Shown here in pieces: positions 11,646 to 23,200 of a DNA stretch of 64,000 nt. This stretch comes from Ceratodon purpureus (taxonomy: Eukaryota; Streptophyta; Bryopsida; Pseudoditrichales; Ditrichaceae). The stretch covers positions 52,314,478 to 52,378,477 of the forward strand of contig CM026426.1 in assembly GCA_014871385.1 (NCBI GenBank), given 5' to 3'. The notes beneath the pieces were generated by a model, which worked only from the letters and a program-made list of their open reading frames with translations, did no database searches and was not told where the DNA came from. The stretch's first letter is position 1, and every line of letters begins with the position of its first letter. Made by a program: the position numbers and the translations under genes.

Positions 11646-13229
11646 CTACAAGAAGTCCATTGCGTCCGGAGTAGAGGGTGGCACTTGGGGAGCGTTCAAG
11701 ACGTCCACGCCCTCTACGTTCTCTGCTTCGTCTAGAGGGACACTGTCGTCTTCGTGGTCGACATCCTCGAAGGCAGCGCCATCCTCTCCGGGCTCCTCAC
11801 ATGCCATAACCTGGTCAACTTTGACCCTGGGGACTGACTCTCCGGGAACAGAGTTGGGATCGATGTCGCTGGGTACATGCCTCCTGATATTCCTTGTGGA
11901 ATGTAACGAGCCAGCCGCGCTCAGATTTCCATCGTCATCCGCAGCTGTGACACGCCGAGACCGGGGCTCTTTCACTCTGACAACTTTCCAATCCGGGTCG
12001 GTGACGTCGTCCACAAAGAATACCTGTTTGTGCTGGACATCTTTAGCAAACGGAGGAGACTATTTCTTCCACAATACTTTAAAAAAATGACAAAATAGAA
12101 ATTGAGTTAGGGAGCTGCCTACTTGCTTGGCATGGACAGGTAAAATGTAGGGCTCCACCGCTGGGATTTGCCGTGCCTTCAACTTAACCAGCCAGAACCC
12201 ATGGTCGTCACGCTTGATAGTTCGTATCCCCTCAAGCTGTGGCCTGATCCACGAACACTTCATCGTCGTCCACAAGATGTGTCCGTACTCTACCTGCAAA
12301 ATGTCCTTAATAATGCCCACGTACAGTAGGTCTGCCTCTACGGGGCGGCGGTCAGCTAAGGACGACCTACACTCCTGGGTTATGATAGCCGCGACTCCAG
12401 AGTCGTTCGTGACATGGTTCGGTCCAATCTCCTCGTCGACACGGTAATGAAACCCATACGCCCACATTGACATATAGTGCTCGACTTCTGAGGACGGGAG
12501 CTTCGTCATCGTGGCAAGGTTGATATCCACAACTTCCCCAGCTTCCCTCCTAGACTGCACCTTTCTTCGTAGCCAGACCCCAAAGGACTCGTAGCCTCCT
12601 TGCCGTCCCCTTTCGTATCGATCACGCTCCTCTTCGTACTCCCTACGCACAGCCGGGGGTTCATCAGTGAAATGCAATGTCTGGTTTAGAGAACAGCGGA
12701 CCAAGGGGGACTGACATGAAGGAAGAATAAATGGAAACTACCGTCACTTCTGACCAGCAAGTACAACTATGAAAATCTGATCACTTCACCGCCATAATAA
12801 GTAGACCGGGTTGTGGGGGGGGGAGGAGCTCTTACTGGAGATATGGCGATGTGACGGCCGAGTGCCTGATGATGTGCTCGTGGAGCTCCTCCAGCTCTGC
12901 AGTCTGCCATGTTTTGATCTGAGGCTTGCCTTCAAGAATCTCACCAGAATCTCGGCCATCCTCCTCCACGCTCCATATCGTTCGAGCTGCGCCCGGGTAC
13001 ATGTCAAAGTGCTCGCTGACAAACCCTAGCGCTTCCTCAAATTGATAGCCTACGGCGATCGATCCTTCGGGCCTCGCTCTGTTTCTAATGAGGCCCTTCA
13101 GATGCCCAAGATGTCGGTCAACACCATACATCCACCGGGTGTGAACCGTGCCGCACCAGTACACCTCGCGCGGGAGGTGAAGCAAAAGGTGCGGCATGAC
13201 GTTCCAGAAGCCCGGTGGAATGTGGACCT

Positions 13230-13239
13230 CCAGGAGTGC
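13230..13239. repeat. MULE target site duplication, left copy
   Basis: CCAGGAGTGC directly precedes the element. The identical 10 bases recur at 34393-34402. Because the element itself ends in a C run, the true duplication may be 9 bp. A 9-11 bp duplication is typical of Mutator-like elements. Confidence 0.85.
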
Positions 13240-13312
13240 GGGGAAAGTTAGCATGCGTGCGGCGAGCGGCAAGCGGAGAGCGGCGAGCAGAGATGAGAGA
13301 GCAGAGATTTGA
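13240..13312 (+). repeat. MULE left terminal inverted repeat
   Basis: It begins GGGGAAAGTTAGCATGCGTG and continues with GCGGCGAGCGGCAAGCGGAG AGCGGCGAGC. The right end read inward gives GGGG..TAGCTTGTATGG.AG and then GCGGCGAGCGGCGAGCGGAG AGCGGCGAGC. The core of about 30 bp matches with one difference. Confidence 0.85.
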
Positions 13313-13814
13313 CATTTTACCAAATTTTTGGAAAAAGAAATGCACCCTATAACCGTGGTGAAGTACTAAAATTAGTGTACTATTTTTGGGAATCAGCTAA
13401 AAAAAGATAATTAATTTTGTTGTATTATTTTTTGAAACTACTTTATTTCTCATTCACTTATAAACGACATTTATATAGGGAAAGAAAATTAGGGCTGACG
13501 TCGTGCTGACGTCATGTTCATAGCTAATCAAGAGAGAATATTTAGAGTTAAATGAGGTCCAGGTCTTCTTTGCTTCTGGTACAGTGAAAGGAATTTTGCA
13601 TAGCAGATAATATACCTTTTGAAAACTTCTTTGGATATTTCAGAATAGGTGTACAATAATGCTTATAATGAGTCCAAAATTATATACCTCCTAGAAATGC
13701 CTGAAATTATTGATAAATTCTTTGTCTTCAGATAGGATCTAGTGTACCTTTTAAAGTCTAGTATTATACCATATAAACCTAGGTGGGTTGAGTTCAACTT
13801 AATTCAATCTGCAG
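13313..13814. other. MULE left subterminal region
   Basis: AT-rich sequence between the left inverted repeat and the first ORF. It probably contains the promoter of that ORF. No repeats or motifs stand out. Confidence 0.35.
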
Positions 13815-14372
13815 TTGGTTGAACTGAGTGTTGCTTATGGTAGACATAGTTTTGAGAGTATGAGCAATTCCCTTGAAGTCATAGCTTGTGAAACAATTCT
13901 TCAGGATTTGCTACAAAGGATGGCAGATGGACCTAACCCTTGGGAGTCAGTGGGATCTTGTACAGGACAGTCTTGGTCTCCTCCACCAGTAATTACATTT
14001 CAAGATGTTGAGAATGCTCGTGCTGTTTCGAAGCTTTGGAATAGGGAGATTGACAGCAGTACAGAATACGCTTGCCTTCGACTTGCCAAGTGGGATTATG
14101 ATTCATACACGGGAGGGCACTGGACTTCCAGGGATGAGTTTCAAGCGGTTCGCTTCAATGTGAACTGGAACATTTTTAAGAATTCTTGGTCATTAGCAAA
14201 TCCAATTGGAAATGACAGGCTAGAGACAGCGTCACTTGGGAAACTTAGCTGTAGTGAGTTAGATCAATTGAGGACATTGTTAAGTACCAATGGTAACCAC
14301 TCTCTGTGGCTTGAACCTGGAGAAAAACTTATTCCAGGTGATGGTATTTGGGTCTCACCTAAACATAGATGA
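13815..14372 (+). CDS. F-box-like protein encoded in the MULE (185 aa)
   Basis: An intact plus-strand frame. Residues about 25-40 read CETILQDLLQRMADG and residues about 58-85 read VITFQDVENARAVSKLWNRE followed by YACLRLAKWDYDSY. The order (helical L-x-x-L stretch, then A-R-A-V-S-K-x-W) resembles the second half of an F-box, the motif that binds SKP1 in SCF ubiquitin ligases. The match is weak and the usual N-terminal LP motif is absent. The rest is unrecognised. It is the first gene inside the left end. Its presence next to a RING-like protein gene would suit a ubiquitin-related role, but this is inference. Confidence 0.45.
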   Translation: MVELSVAYGRHSFESMSNSLEVIACETILQDLLQRMADGPNPWESVGSCTGQSWSPPPVITFQDVENARAVSKLWNREIDSSTEYACLRLAKWDYDSYTGGHWTSRDEFQAVRFNVNWNIFKNSWSLANPIGNDRLETASLGKLSCSELDQLRTLLSTNGNHSLWLEPGEKLIPGDGIWVSPKHR

Positions 14373-17059
14373 GAATGGTATGACTATGAATATATGGATT
14401 CAACAATTTTGCATACAATAATAAAATGTAGTTAGTTCGAAAAACAGATATGTCTAGTCCGGTTCAGGGTTTATCATTGTATTCATAAAATCTTACAATA
14501 TTCAAGATGCGTCATTAAGTTTATTCCATTATGTTACTAAATGTTTATTCAATACGATTTAGTAAAATTTCTATAACTGTATGATAGTTTTTTGTGTTTT
14601 TATTATCCTTGTGCATTTATTTTTATTTTATTTTTAAACATATAGTTGTATCACGTATAATCAAGAGACTTCTAAATATTCTCTGAAAATTTGTATTTAA
14701 TAATTTCATTTTCTCATTTCTGCATTCCTGAATCATTTTGAATTAAATTTACCTTTTATATACTGCTTATGTTTTTTAACATCCTTTTTTCATTTTTCTT
14801 TTTCTTAGTGTCAAACTGTTCAGTAATTACTGTCTCTTTTTAATTACCAATATTTTCTAGTACTTTCAGACCTTATATTTCTTGTTGCATTATCCTTATT
14901 AGTTTTACATCTAGTTAGATTCAGGTTTTCCTTTGATATTTATCATGTTCTCATAATTGGATGACCATCATCCTATCCAGAATGTTTAGATGAAAGGATT
15001 ATGGGTGACATGTTACGATTCAGCTGTAAATGGTATCGGCGCATTTAATGAAGCCGAACGATACCCCGTCTCTGTCGAAGGTACGTTGAAGAATTTACAC
15101 CTAGACCTAGTACATGTCTGCCTGCTCCGTGGATTTTCATTCTTGGTTCTCGTGTCTGCTGACCTTGGAGGGTCTACACTTCTTATGTGTCTGGAATGTA
15201 TTAGAGCAAGCACAGTTTAGCAAGAATGTTTTCATTTCTCTGGACATGGTAGGTCAATGCATTGCTCATTCGGACTTTATTCACTAGGTGCATTTTTCAT
15301 AGTTTTTGTAATTGAGAGTGTTGGACTAGAAGAAGTTACAGGATATTCATTTAGATATTGAGATTTCACATTGGTAATGTTTCGTTGCAGATGATGTATC
15401 AAATAGATTCAATAACGATTCAGCTCGAGTGCTAGAGGTCTTCACAAACCTGATAGAAAATATCCTGTACATTTTGCAGCTTTGCGAGAGAAGGTGTTTG
15501 CGAACCTCGTCTAAGGAAAAGCCAATACAACTCAAACGTAAGTTCTGGTTACAATGTCAAGTTCTGATTTGTGTTCGTCAAATTCAGTGAATTAGATGAT
15601 TTGCTAGGGCGCTTCAAAGTTATTTCTCGGGTGTTAGGCGGCATGCTGTGGTTGCTTTTTGTCAGCATTCATTTTCTAGTTCTGTGCATTCCTGATCCGA
15701 ACTCATTCTGCTCGGTTTCTTCCATTAACAGGTAGTGGAGTTTTGATACTTTTTTTTATTGGATCAAGGATATTGAACATGCTGCTTTTATTCATTGCAA
15801 GTTGTAGTACTGAGTAATTTAGAACACTGTCGCATAGTTTAGAAGAATCTACCTGAAAATCAAGCCAAGCCACATCAGCTGCATCAATCACCTGTATCTT
15901 TCCTTTAAGGATCAAGGAATGTTTAAGTGAAAGTTACCCAATTTTAAGTACAATTAGGGGTAACAAGAATAGAGTTGGGAGTGTGAATCACGATTCTATT
16001 CTAGTTATGCTGAAATGTCCAATTCAATTTCACGACATGGTTAAGTTTTTTGTTGATTTAGAGAACTTGGAGTGCACTTCCGGAGTTCCGTAAACAGGGA
16101 CTCCCAGTTGGAATTTTGAGAGACCGTATCTTACTGGCCGTCACGTTTCTCAGGTATTAAGTCAAATTGGCTGTTGCATTCTGCAAATGTAGGCTAATAG
16201 TAATTTTTTGTGTTCGGCTATATTCTGAGCTGCATCTCACCACACTTCTCTTATTTTCTATGACCAAGTTGGAACTTTAGAAGCTTCCTAGATATTATTT
16301 TGGTATCACAAGCTGAGACGAACACCATTTGTCAGTTACTGCGTGTTGATTTGTAACTGATATTCTGTTGATCGAATAAGCGTTTCAGGATGATGATGGT
16401 GCGAGTCCAAAGATGCGGGAACCATTGAAGTAAGTCCATCTCTTCATGCTATCACCTCTTTGAGTATTGCCAATGTGCAATTTGCTATCAGACCACACAT
16501 TGTATTGGATTTTCAGAATTAATTGTTTAGAAATTTCACTTCTTATATTTCAATCTTCTCATGCAGAAAGGTGGAGACTGTTCAACAGCTCGATGCATAT
16601 TCTCCATCTGTTCAGGTACTCGTCTTCTGAAAAGTGCAAGATAATAGCTGATTTGAATGTTTTATGTCTTGCAGCTTCTTGGGAATTAGTATTGGAACTC
16701 AATCTCCATCGATTTACAGGAGCCGACATTGCTGCAGGTACCAGAATTCTCCAAGGTATCATTCCTAAACTGGTGATGGATCTCTTCTAAGTTTCATCCC
16801 TATTTTTTTCTTTTCCTTTTGGTTTCTACTTGCACCTCGTTCCTTGTTTTGCTCAAAACTAGGGTTCTCCATCTGCGTTCGAGGATCTTGAAACTGGTAG
16901 AGGATGGAGATCATGAGTCAGTTCTGGCATTATGTAAGGTTTGCTTATTTGAAAAGCCTTGTTATTTTCTTCGCTGATGGTGGTTTTTACTTACAATTAC
17001 GCAAAAATCTGGTGGTGTTTTTCTGTACAGGTTTCAGGCATTGCCATAGTGGTTTGATC
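14373..17059 (+). other. Region of small exon-like stretches between two MULE genes
   Basis: 14.4-14.98 kb is very AT-rich and looks non-coding. From 14990 several short stretches are bounded by acceptor and donor sites: about 14990-15080 (ends GTCGAAG^gtacg), 15392-15538 (starts after cgttgcag, open in one frame with SARVLEVFTNLIENILYILQ), a stretch near 16060-16152, 16390-16429, 16567-16615 and 16675-16738. The frames do not join cleanly under one simple model. They may be 5' exons of the RING-like gene at 17060 or a separate small gene. No product could be assigned. Confidence 0.3.
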
Positions 17060-18535
17060 ATGACGTCCAAAAGGAGTAGAGGAAATAGAAATCAGCGGAC
17101 CAAGAATACTCCTCCAATCGAAGCTGCCGAAAGTGGTGATGAAGTGGCCCAGAATCCAGTGGAAGAGTCCTTGATGGAGCGCTCCTACTGTGCTGAAGAA
17201 TTCGATCAGCCATTTGACCTAGGAGATATACAAGGAGACATTCGTGAGAAGATGTTACTTGTAGCTCCAATGCTGCTGGGTCAATATGCTGAGTATGGTA
17301 AAGATTTCTTTGTGAATGTAGTAGGTTTATGTGATCAAGGACCAAGAATCCGGGACGTGGCCAAAGTGTATCCATTTATTAGAGACGAAGACATCGGTAC
17401 AGTCTGGAAAGAAGGGGCAACAAAGGGACGCTACGAGCTAGCAAGGTGCGAGGATCTGGAGTTGTTGAAGAAGTTCCGACATCATTTCTTCAAGGTCTAT
17501 GGTAACAAGCCTGACAATACCTACTTCCCTTTGCGTTTTCTCAAGGCTTGCTATGCAACCTTTGTGCATAACAAGCCTGTCAACTGGTGTGCTGAGGCCC
17601 TTGATCGGCACAAAGCAAGACTGAAGAATGCTAGGCGCAACCCGGCTAATTTGGGCCCCATTGCGACTCGATGTCAAGTTCAGGGCCTGATTAATATCAT
17701 CCAAGAGTTGTCATGGAGGTCTGGAGAAAATGCCGCGAATGTTCAAGAGCTATTGGCAGTTCAAGAGGTGGAACAAAGAAGGAGTAATGAGGTCAATAGT
17801 GCACACGCTGTGTTAGAGGGATTTGAGGAGAAATACAAGGCAGCACTAGATAGGATGACCAAAGAGGCTTCAGATGTTGCAGAGGACGCTCTAACAGCGA
17901 AGTATTCTGATCTACAGAAAAGGTCTAGGCGTGTCCTCCTTGAAGGGGGCTCACCGCAAGAATACAAGGCTCTGACCAATGAGATGGAGGCCATCACTGT
18001 TCAAATTTCCAAGATACGAGAAGCCGATGCAGAGATACAAAGGGAAGTTCTTGAATTCAGGGCAGAGGTAAACAAGCAGCGTTTTATTCATAGATCTGCT
18101 ACTTTAGCCTGGGAGAGCGCTAAGGCTAGTGTCGAAAAGGTTAGAGGTAAGTTAATAACCATGAAGACACCTAGAGTCTTCGATTATCCACATGAGACAT
18201 CCATGCCTCCATTGGGTATTCCAGGGAAGGATATCTGCGCCTACTGTGGCTTAGGCTTTGTTTGGAAAGCCGCAGTGGTTTCTTCATGTGGATGCATGTT
18301 GCACCCACCTTGTGTTGCAGAAATGATTGCAGGTCAGATCTATAAGTGCAAGAAATGTAAGGATCAGCTTCTTGCATCGTCACCTTTACATCTGACAGGA
18401 CCATGGATTGCTCAATTTGGTGGAGAGTTGGACCAACATCACCAAGCGGAATGTGCTGGATTCACTACTGTTCTACAGGCAGCAAAAGAGATGGATGGGT
18501 GTGCTGAGACCAATCAATCTGGAGCCAAAGTGTAG
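17060..18535 (+). CDS. Coiled-coil protein with a C-terminal RING-like zinc finger (491 aa)
   Basis: The frame is open from 16904, but a splice acceptor (tgtacag, about 17032) precedes the ATG at 17060 (MTSKRSRGNRNQRTKN), which is the preferred start. A basic N-terminus is followed by an uncharacterised globular segment (KVYPFIRDEDIGTVWKEGAT; LELLKKFRHHFFKVYGNKPD). A long heptad-rich region follows at about residues 230-370. A cysteine-rich finger lies at about 390-435 with spacing C-x2-C-x13-C-x-C-x2-H-x2-C-x11-C-x2-C (CAYCGLGF...CKKC), a RING-like pattern that could bind two zinc ions. RING proteins are commonly ubiquitin or SUMO E3 ligases. The family was not recognised beyond this. The frame is intact. 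Confidence 0.6.
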   Translation: MTSKRSRGNRNQRTKNTPPIEAAESGDEVAQNPVEESLMERSYCAEEFDQPFDLGDIQGDIREKMLLVAPMLLGQYAEYGKDFFVNVVGLCDQGPRIRDVAKVYPFIRDEDIGTVWKEGATKGRYELARCEDLELLKKFRHHFFKVYGNKPDNTYFPLRFLKACYATFVHNKPVNWCAEALDRHKARLKNARRNPANLGPIATRCQVQGLINIIQELSWRSGENAANVQELLAVQEVEQRRSNEVNSAHAVLEGFEEKYKAALDRMTKEASDVAEDALTAKYSDLQKRSRRVLLEGGSPQEYKALTNEMEAITVQISKIREADAEIQREVLEFRAEVNKQRFIHRSATLAWESAKASVEKVRGKLITMKTPRVFDYPHETSMPPLGIPGKDICAYCGLGFVWKAAVVSSCGCMLHPPCVAEMIAGQIYKCKKCKDQLLASSPLHLTGPWIAQFGGELDQHHQAECAGFTTVLQAAKEMDGCAETNQSGAKV

Positions 18536-20264
18536 GGAGCAGTGATAGGGATATGCATTATGTGGGGCAAAGGGACTATTATACTGATAGGTTGTTATAG
18601 GTTGTTAAACTGAGTTGCCTTATGGACTGTTGTACTAAGCTTTTGGGGATGAACTTGCAAAGGATATGTACCTAATATGTAAAGCTTATTTTAATATTAG
18701 TTTATATACCTTCAATCATAGAGTAATATAAAACAAGCAGCTTGCCGTTACTAACTGTTTTTCAAAGCCTTAGTCTGAATTGCAACATATACAATGTGAT
18801 ACTATTGTGCATTTGATTTTGTACACAGACTATAAAAAGTGAAACTTTGTTTTCAAATACTGACATTGATCCTAGGCGCCAACAGTATTGAAGTGGTATT
18901 ACAGAAGAATTCTACGTCCATTGGATTACAATATACGTTGTTTAATTGCACTAAGCGAAGATGAATTCTGTATAGTCTTTAAATTAAAGTTAGTGTGGTC
19001 CAGAAAAAAGATTAATTTAATTCCAAGGGGAGGGGAGGGGATGAAAAGAAGACCGGAGGAGGGGAGGGGAGGGGATGGAAAGTGGGCGGGGGAGGGTAGG
19101 GAAGGGGAGGGGAGGGGATGGGAAGGAGACGGGGGGATGGGAGGGAAGGGGAGGGGAGGGGATGGGAAGAAGACGGGGGGAGGGGAGGGAAGGGGAGGGG
19201 AGGGGATGGGAAGGAGACGGGGGGATGGGAGGGAAGGGGAGGGGAGGGGATGGGAAGGAGACGGGGGGAGGGGAGGGAAGGGGAGGGGAGGGGATGGAAA
19301 GAAGACGGGGGAGGGTAATGACATAAACACACTGTTACTAATTTAATTACATGTACCTTTCATCGCATTTCATATTAAAACATCTGTGAGGATCTTGGAT
19401 TTATAAATCTAGATTTTATTTGCAATTTTTTCAGCTGAATTCTACATAATTCTTTTACTTTAATTTGATTTAGAATTTTGCAAATAGAAATTTATTAAAT
19501 AAAAAAAATATGAAGAATAAATATGGTATTCGTCCAATTGCAGCATGTATAATTTTCAAATTTGTCTCCTTGGTAAAGTTATTAATAAGCTTAACACTTT
19601 TTATGAAGAATATGGTTTGAGCATGTATTTCACCGTCAATATTTTGGATCATTAATTTTCTCTATATGAAGAATAATGAATTGTCCGTTGTATTTCTTTC
19701 TTCATACGGGTAATGACATAAATATTCCAATGCAGACCAAACGAATAAAATTAGTTAAAGATGTTTGATATTGAAAGATGTATGGACCAACCACCGTCAG
19801 AAAATAAAAATGTGCTCCCTTTCAATGGTACTCTATGCTACTATATTGACTCAAAAAGTAAACTTTCTCAATGCGTGATAACTCATAAATAATTACGAAA
19901 ATACTCATGTGGAAAAGCATATCACCGTCGGAGTATGATTCGAAGGTCTTGGGATTATAAAAGAACTGTCCAGCAAAACAAAGCTTTACTTTGTTGACTA
20001 GAGTTCGGGTCGGTGAGATTCAAAATGTGTACAATATATTTAACCATAATTGTTCTGAGTGAGGTCAAATAATCCACTGTGTCAATACGCTTTTGCATTT
20101 GCTAGTCCAGAAACAGTTATATTTGTACGGCATAATCCAAAACCCACTTCTTCAGACATACTTGTGAACAGAGAGCATTCAAGTGCAGGAGTTCAAAATG
20201 AGAATTATCATGTGCAGTTTGAGGTTAATTTCACAAATTTGAGAATCTCAGAGGATTAAGAAAG
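18536..20264. other. Intergenic region between convergent MULE genes
   Basis: Apart from the minisatellite, the region is AT-rich and without convincing exons. A 15 bp direct repeat (GGGTAATGACATAAA) occurs at 19313-19327 and 19708-19722. Confidence 0.4.
19022..19316. repeat. G-rich minisatellite, 44 bp period
   Basis: Plus-strand sequence made only of G, A and a few T. The marker AGACGGGGG recurs near 19127, 19171, 19215, 19259 and 19303, exactly every 44 bp. Alternate units differ (GGATGG versus GGAGGG), giving an 88 bp higher-order unit. It contains many G3-G6 runs and could fold into G-quadruplexes. It lies between the 3' ends of the RING-like gene and the methyltransferase gene. Confidence 0.9.
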
Positions 20265-23200
20265 CTAAGGAGAAAACAGGTTGTCACTTTCAATTGCACT
20301 GTGATCAATGAACTTGAGTACATTAGGGTCATAGTAACGTGGTGAAGACGACGCACTGGAACTATGCTCAGATTCATCTGCAAGGGCCTGAGCTCTGGCC
20401 TCGGCATATGACGGGAGACTCCAGCTGTTCTCGAAATCAAAACTGGACTCGCTGGAAGGAGAAGTGCCACTCATGCGACTGCAACACATATTTTAATAAT
20501 TAGCATTTAGGTAAATGTACATAATAAATACTGAAGATAGCTATATTCAGAAATAGCGTGAGCATAAGACTTACTCACATAGATCAATTTTATCTTCCTC
20601 CGGGTATGGAGCTTCTTCATCGGACAGCTCTTGAACATCAGTGTGCTCGGTTCCTGTGGTGCTTATTAAAGGCAATTGAAGTCGCACCAGAACCTCCCCA
20701 TAAATTTCTCGGTCTCCTTCAAGTGCAACTATGTTCCTATTGTTTGCTATTGCAGCGCGGACCGAGGCACCTGAAAAATGAATGCAATTTAGAATGATGG
20801 ACTGATGTGAAGTTTAAACATGGAATTCAAAGAGTCGCAGGGATGCATACCTGTACCAGCAGTGAGGTCGACGATGGTCCCCTTTAGAGGACAAGTACCA
20901 GTAATGAGGGTCTGGAGTAAAGGAAAGGACTTCTCTTTCGGGCCCCTCCAGGGCTTCCCCTCCGTATTCTTGAGACAATCCTCCAACGTAACCCAGTTAA
21001 ACAAGACGTCATCTTTTGCCAGGTTTGTCATTCCCACGCTCTGGCTGGAGGAAAGAAGAAGAGGCTTCGGCTGCCTGGCTACGGTGGCTCCAAATGATCT
21101 CACCAGCACGTACGCTTTGAATTTTAAAGTCTAATGAAAAAACATTGCCACACCAGAAGGATCATCACTCAAGTAATTTTATGAATTATTGACGATATGA
21201 AACTTTTAAAAATTGTAAACAAAACTAGCAAAAAACTTACATAGCTCCCGGGGTCTGTGGGATGAGACAAGTGGAGTGCGTTGATTATGGACCACTCCTT
21301 CAACTCCTTAAGGTCATTGTTGTTGAGGAAGGCAGTCAACTCTTTCTTAATATGAGTGCTATCAGGAGCAAAAATCAACAACGCTCCATCGTCGTGCAAA
21401 TATCCACCGCAGAAACCAATAACAAACTTGATGAAGAATTTTATTTGCTGGTTCCAAGCAGGTACTTGGGAGGGGGGGTCAGACACTCCAGGAACCGCAA
21501 GGCCGTCAGGGAAATCAGCTATCACAAGGTCCACCCCAGGCTTATATGGTTCGAGTTTCCCACCAAAGTAGAATTCCCGATTCGCACGAGTCTGATTTCA
21601 CATTGAAGGCAATACATTAAACGATGAATTATAAATAATACCGTAAAATAAAAAGCAGAGTAAAGGTATAATAAAAGTACCTTAAGGAGAAATGCTATCA
21701 TGTCGTCGAAGGATTTTGGAAATTTCTTTTGCTTGTTCTTGTACTCCATCATCTTTGGAAAAGAATCGTTAAGGACCAACACCGCAGAGGAATGTGCTGA
21801 GCTGGACGAAGGCTGGGATATAACCAAGGATTTTAGCGATGGGGGGATAAGAGGGGTACTTGAAGCAGTCTCCATATTTTCAACATGTGGCTTCTTATGT
21901 ACCAGCGGCTTTGGTGAAGGGGACTTTGGTGCAGGTGCAGTCTCAGCAGGGGCTTCTCTTTCAACCAACTCACCACTCGCAGCCGTTGTTGCAGGGATGT
22001 CTTCGTCTTGAGTCTCCTCAATCTAATCCGTGGCTTTGCGTTTTGCCCCCCGAGTCTTGTTTGCTCCAGCAGCCCTTCTGGACTTCTTTGTCGCGGTAGG
22101 AGACACACCTGCTTTAGCTGGAGCTGGTGCAATGTTTGCAAGTGTGGGCTGAAGAGAATCTCGGAGCTGGACATCGAACGGAGGTGGTTTCTTCACCGGG
22201 CAGTCAAGATACCAACCACAACGGTCATAGTGGCAGTTGTCCCATGCCTTCAGGATTGCACTCGTATACATGCACTCGGGACTAGTGATGTCAAGATATG
22301 CAGGAAAGAAGGGAGGTACCCGTGTCACTGCTTTCCTAGGAAGCAATATGTATTTGAAATATCGGTAAAGGATTCGTCGCAAAGCTGGCTGGAAATTGGG
22401 CTGCTGGTCCTTAGTCTTATTCTTGTGTGCCTGATCAGCCCCCATGAATTCTCTGAAAAACGCATTGTCCCAAAGGGAGCAACGCATGGCCTCTACATAA
22501 TCAAATATTTTCTCAATAGGATTCTCGCCATCTGGGCAATAATTAATTGTCACCCCTAAGTCGGTGACAACCGCCTCAAATAGCTCCTCAGCTTCTACTG
22601 CCAACTGAAAAATCAAAAAGGTTATTAGCAAATTAGAAGGCTAAGAAACAAGCATTGAAAACAAAGACATTCCAATCCTCAATTACACATGCTTAATTGT
22701 GACCTTATGCAAAACATTGGTAGCCATATGGTAAATTGAATTAGTGAGCATAAAAAGTAACTGCCGTCAATTGGAGCACTAAAACACAGTATCATCAAAT
22801 CATTACTTTTGAGACCATGCAAACACGGCCTGGCATTCACTGCCATATTGCCAATCAATCGAAAGAGAAATGAAGACTCTGGTACTGCCGTTAACGGCAG
22901 TACATTGGGAGTCTCTACCGGCAAAACAAAAAAAGCTCTGCAATGTACTGCCGTTAACGGCAGTACCGGAAATGCGCATAAGAATTCTAATGCAAAACAG
23001 CTAACTACTACTTCTCCTACTTCCTCAGCATCTACTGCGAAGTGTCAAGGAGATTATAAGCAAATAATACTCAAGCATTAAAAACATTTAAAACAGGAGG
23101 ATAATATTCGAGATTCAAAATAATATTTGCTAATGACGAAGACTAATGGAAGACTAATGGAAGACTAATGGAAGACTAAGGTACTACAACTGAAGCTAGG

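Noticed and set aside
18926-19346. Pro/Ser-rich or Gly/Arg-rich ORFs over the minisatellite
   Set aside because: They arise from the low-complexity repeat in every frame, and the 44 bp period does not keep a frame.
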